DNA from: a bacterium
GTDB taxonomy: Bacteria > Cyanobacteriota > Vampirovibrionia > Gastranaerophilales > Gastranaerophilaceae
NCBI GenBank assembly: GCA_017477685.1
Contig: JAFUUT010000093.1
Span: 1-5,862 of the forward strand
Length of the DNA stretch: 5,862 bases
Reading direction: 5' to 3'
The position numbers and the translations under genes were made by a program. The notes below the pieces were generated by a model. It saw only the letters and a program-made list of their open reading frames with translations, did not search any database and was not told where the DNA came from. Every line of letters begins with the position of its first letter. Position 1 is the first letter of the stretch. Shown here in pieces: positions 5,578 through 5,862 of the stretch.

Positions 5578-5862
5578 ATGAATATTACACAGGAATTTGA
5601 TACTATAGCTGCAATATCAACACCTCTAGGGACAGGAGGTGTCGGAGTTGTACGTATTTCGGGAGATAAAAGTTTTGAAATAGCTCGTAAACTTTCACAA
5701 AAAGAAAATTTGCCGGCCGGAAGAATTTGCCACGGATGGATATATAACGGAGACAAAAAACTGGATGAAGTTATCATCCTTCCGTTTAAAGCACCGCACA
5801 GCTACACAGGCGAGGACGTTGTAGAAATTCAATGCCACGGCGGAATACATGTTATCCAAAAC
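5578..5862 (+). CDS. mnmE: tRNA uridine-5-carboxymethylaminomethyl GTPase MnmE, N-terminal part (cut by window edge)
   Basis: MnmE works with MnmG to modify U34 in the wobble position of certain tRNAs, using a methylene-THF-derived carbon and GTP hydrolysis. Only the first 95 residues are present; the frame is open to the last base. They cover most of the N-terminal folate-binding domain: DTIAAISTPLGTGGVGVVRI (8-27) and PHSYTGEDVVEIQCHGG (73-89), both diagnostic of MnmE/TrmE. The helical and G domains and the C-terminal CxGK motif would lie beyond the edge. The ATG at 5578 gives the standard family start. It has no Shine-Dalgarno sequence; a TATAAT box ends 6 nt upstream, suggesting a leaderless mRNA. 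It follows the prepilin gene by 27 bp with no terminator between, so read-through is also possible. Confidence 0.95.
   Translation, partial: MNITQEFDTIAAISTPLGTGGVGVVRISGDKSFEIARKLSQKENLPAGRICHGWIYNGDKKLDEVIILPFKAPHSYTGEDVVEIQCHGGIHVIQN

Noticed and set aside
1..5862. CRISPR array, insertion sequence, tRNA or defence system
   Set aside because: No regularly spaced repeats, transposase frame, cloverleaf-like sequence or nuclease/toxin gene was seen on either strand.

Overview
The window is AT-rich, gene-dense bacterial DNA holding eight protein genes, two of them cut by the window edges. I see no tRNA, rRNA, CRISPR array, insertion sequence or phage gene. The best guess for the host is a gut-type, non-photosynthetic relative of Cyanobacteria (Gastranaerophilales / Vampirovibrionia, formerly Melainabacteria). 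The guess rests on a ribosomal protein S1 whose domain 1 to 2 junction reads like cyanobacterial S1, and on a prepilin whose N-terminus has the GFTLAEVLITLGIIG form that I recall as abundant in that group. This is inference; no search was run.

Layout. At 3-893 (+) is the C-terminal part of S1 (rpsA), closed by a strong intrinsic terminator (913-943). Next comes a small YkgJ-type cysteine-cluster protein (981-1526, +), which overlaps tail-to-tail by 20 bp with deoC (1507-2169, -). deoC follows metF (2183-3043, -) with 13 bp between them, and metF follows an unrecognised 82-residue gene (3080-3328, -). These three form a likely leftward operon. A 154-bp divergent intergenic region (3329-3482) carries two extended -10 promoters of nearly the same sequence. 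To the right lie a DRE-TIM metallolyase of the homocitrate / Re-citrate synthase type (3483-4796, +), a type IV-like prepilin (4825-5550, +) and the first 95 residues of MnmE (5578 to the edge, +).

The gene set is mostly housekeeping: translation (S1, MnmE), one-carbon metabolism (MetF makes 5-methyl-THF; MnmE uses methylene-THF), deoxynucleoside salvage (DeoC) and 2-oxo-acid/acetyl-CoA condensation (the DRE-TIM enzyme). The prepilin points to a type IV pilus or type II secretion-like surface system.

The most unusual signal is regulatory. A perfect 15-bp inverted repeat (3021-3035 / 3044-3058) brackets the metF start codon, and each arm contains an extended -10 box (TGATATAAT), the two facing each other. 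The metF and mnmE start codons both sit exactly 6 nt after a TATAAT box with no Shine-Dalgarno sequence, which predicts leaderless mRNAs. deoC, the 82-residue gene, the prepilin gene and, more weakly, the DRE-TIM gene have Shine-Dalgarno sequences. I did not find a convincing wholly new multi-gene system here.
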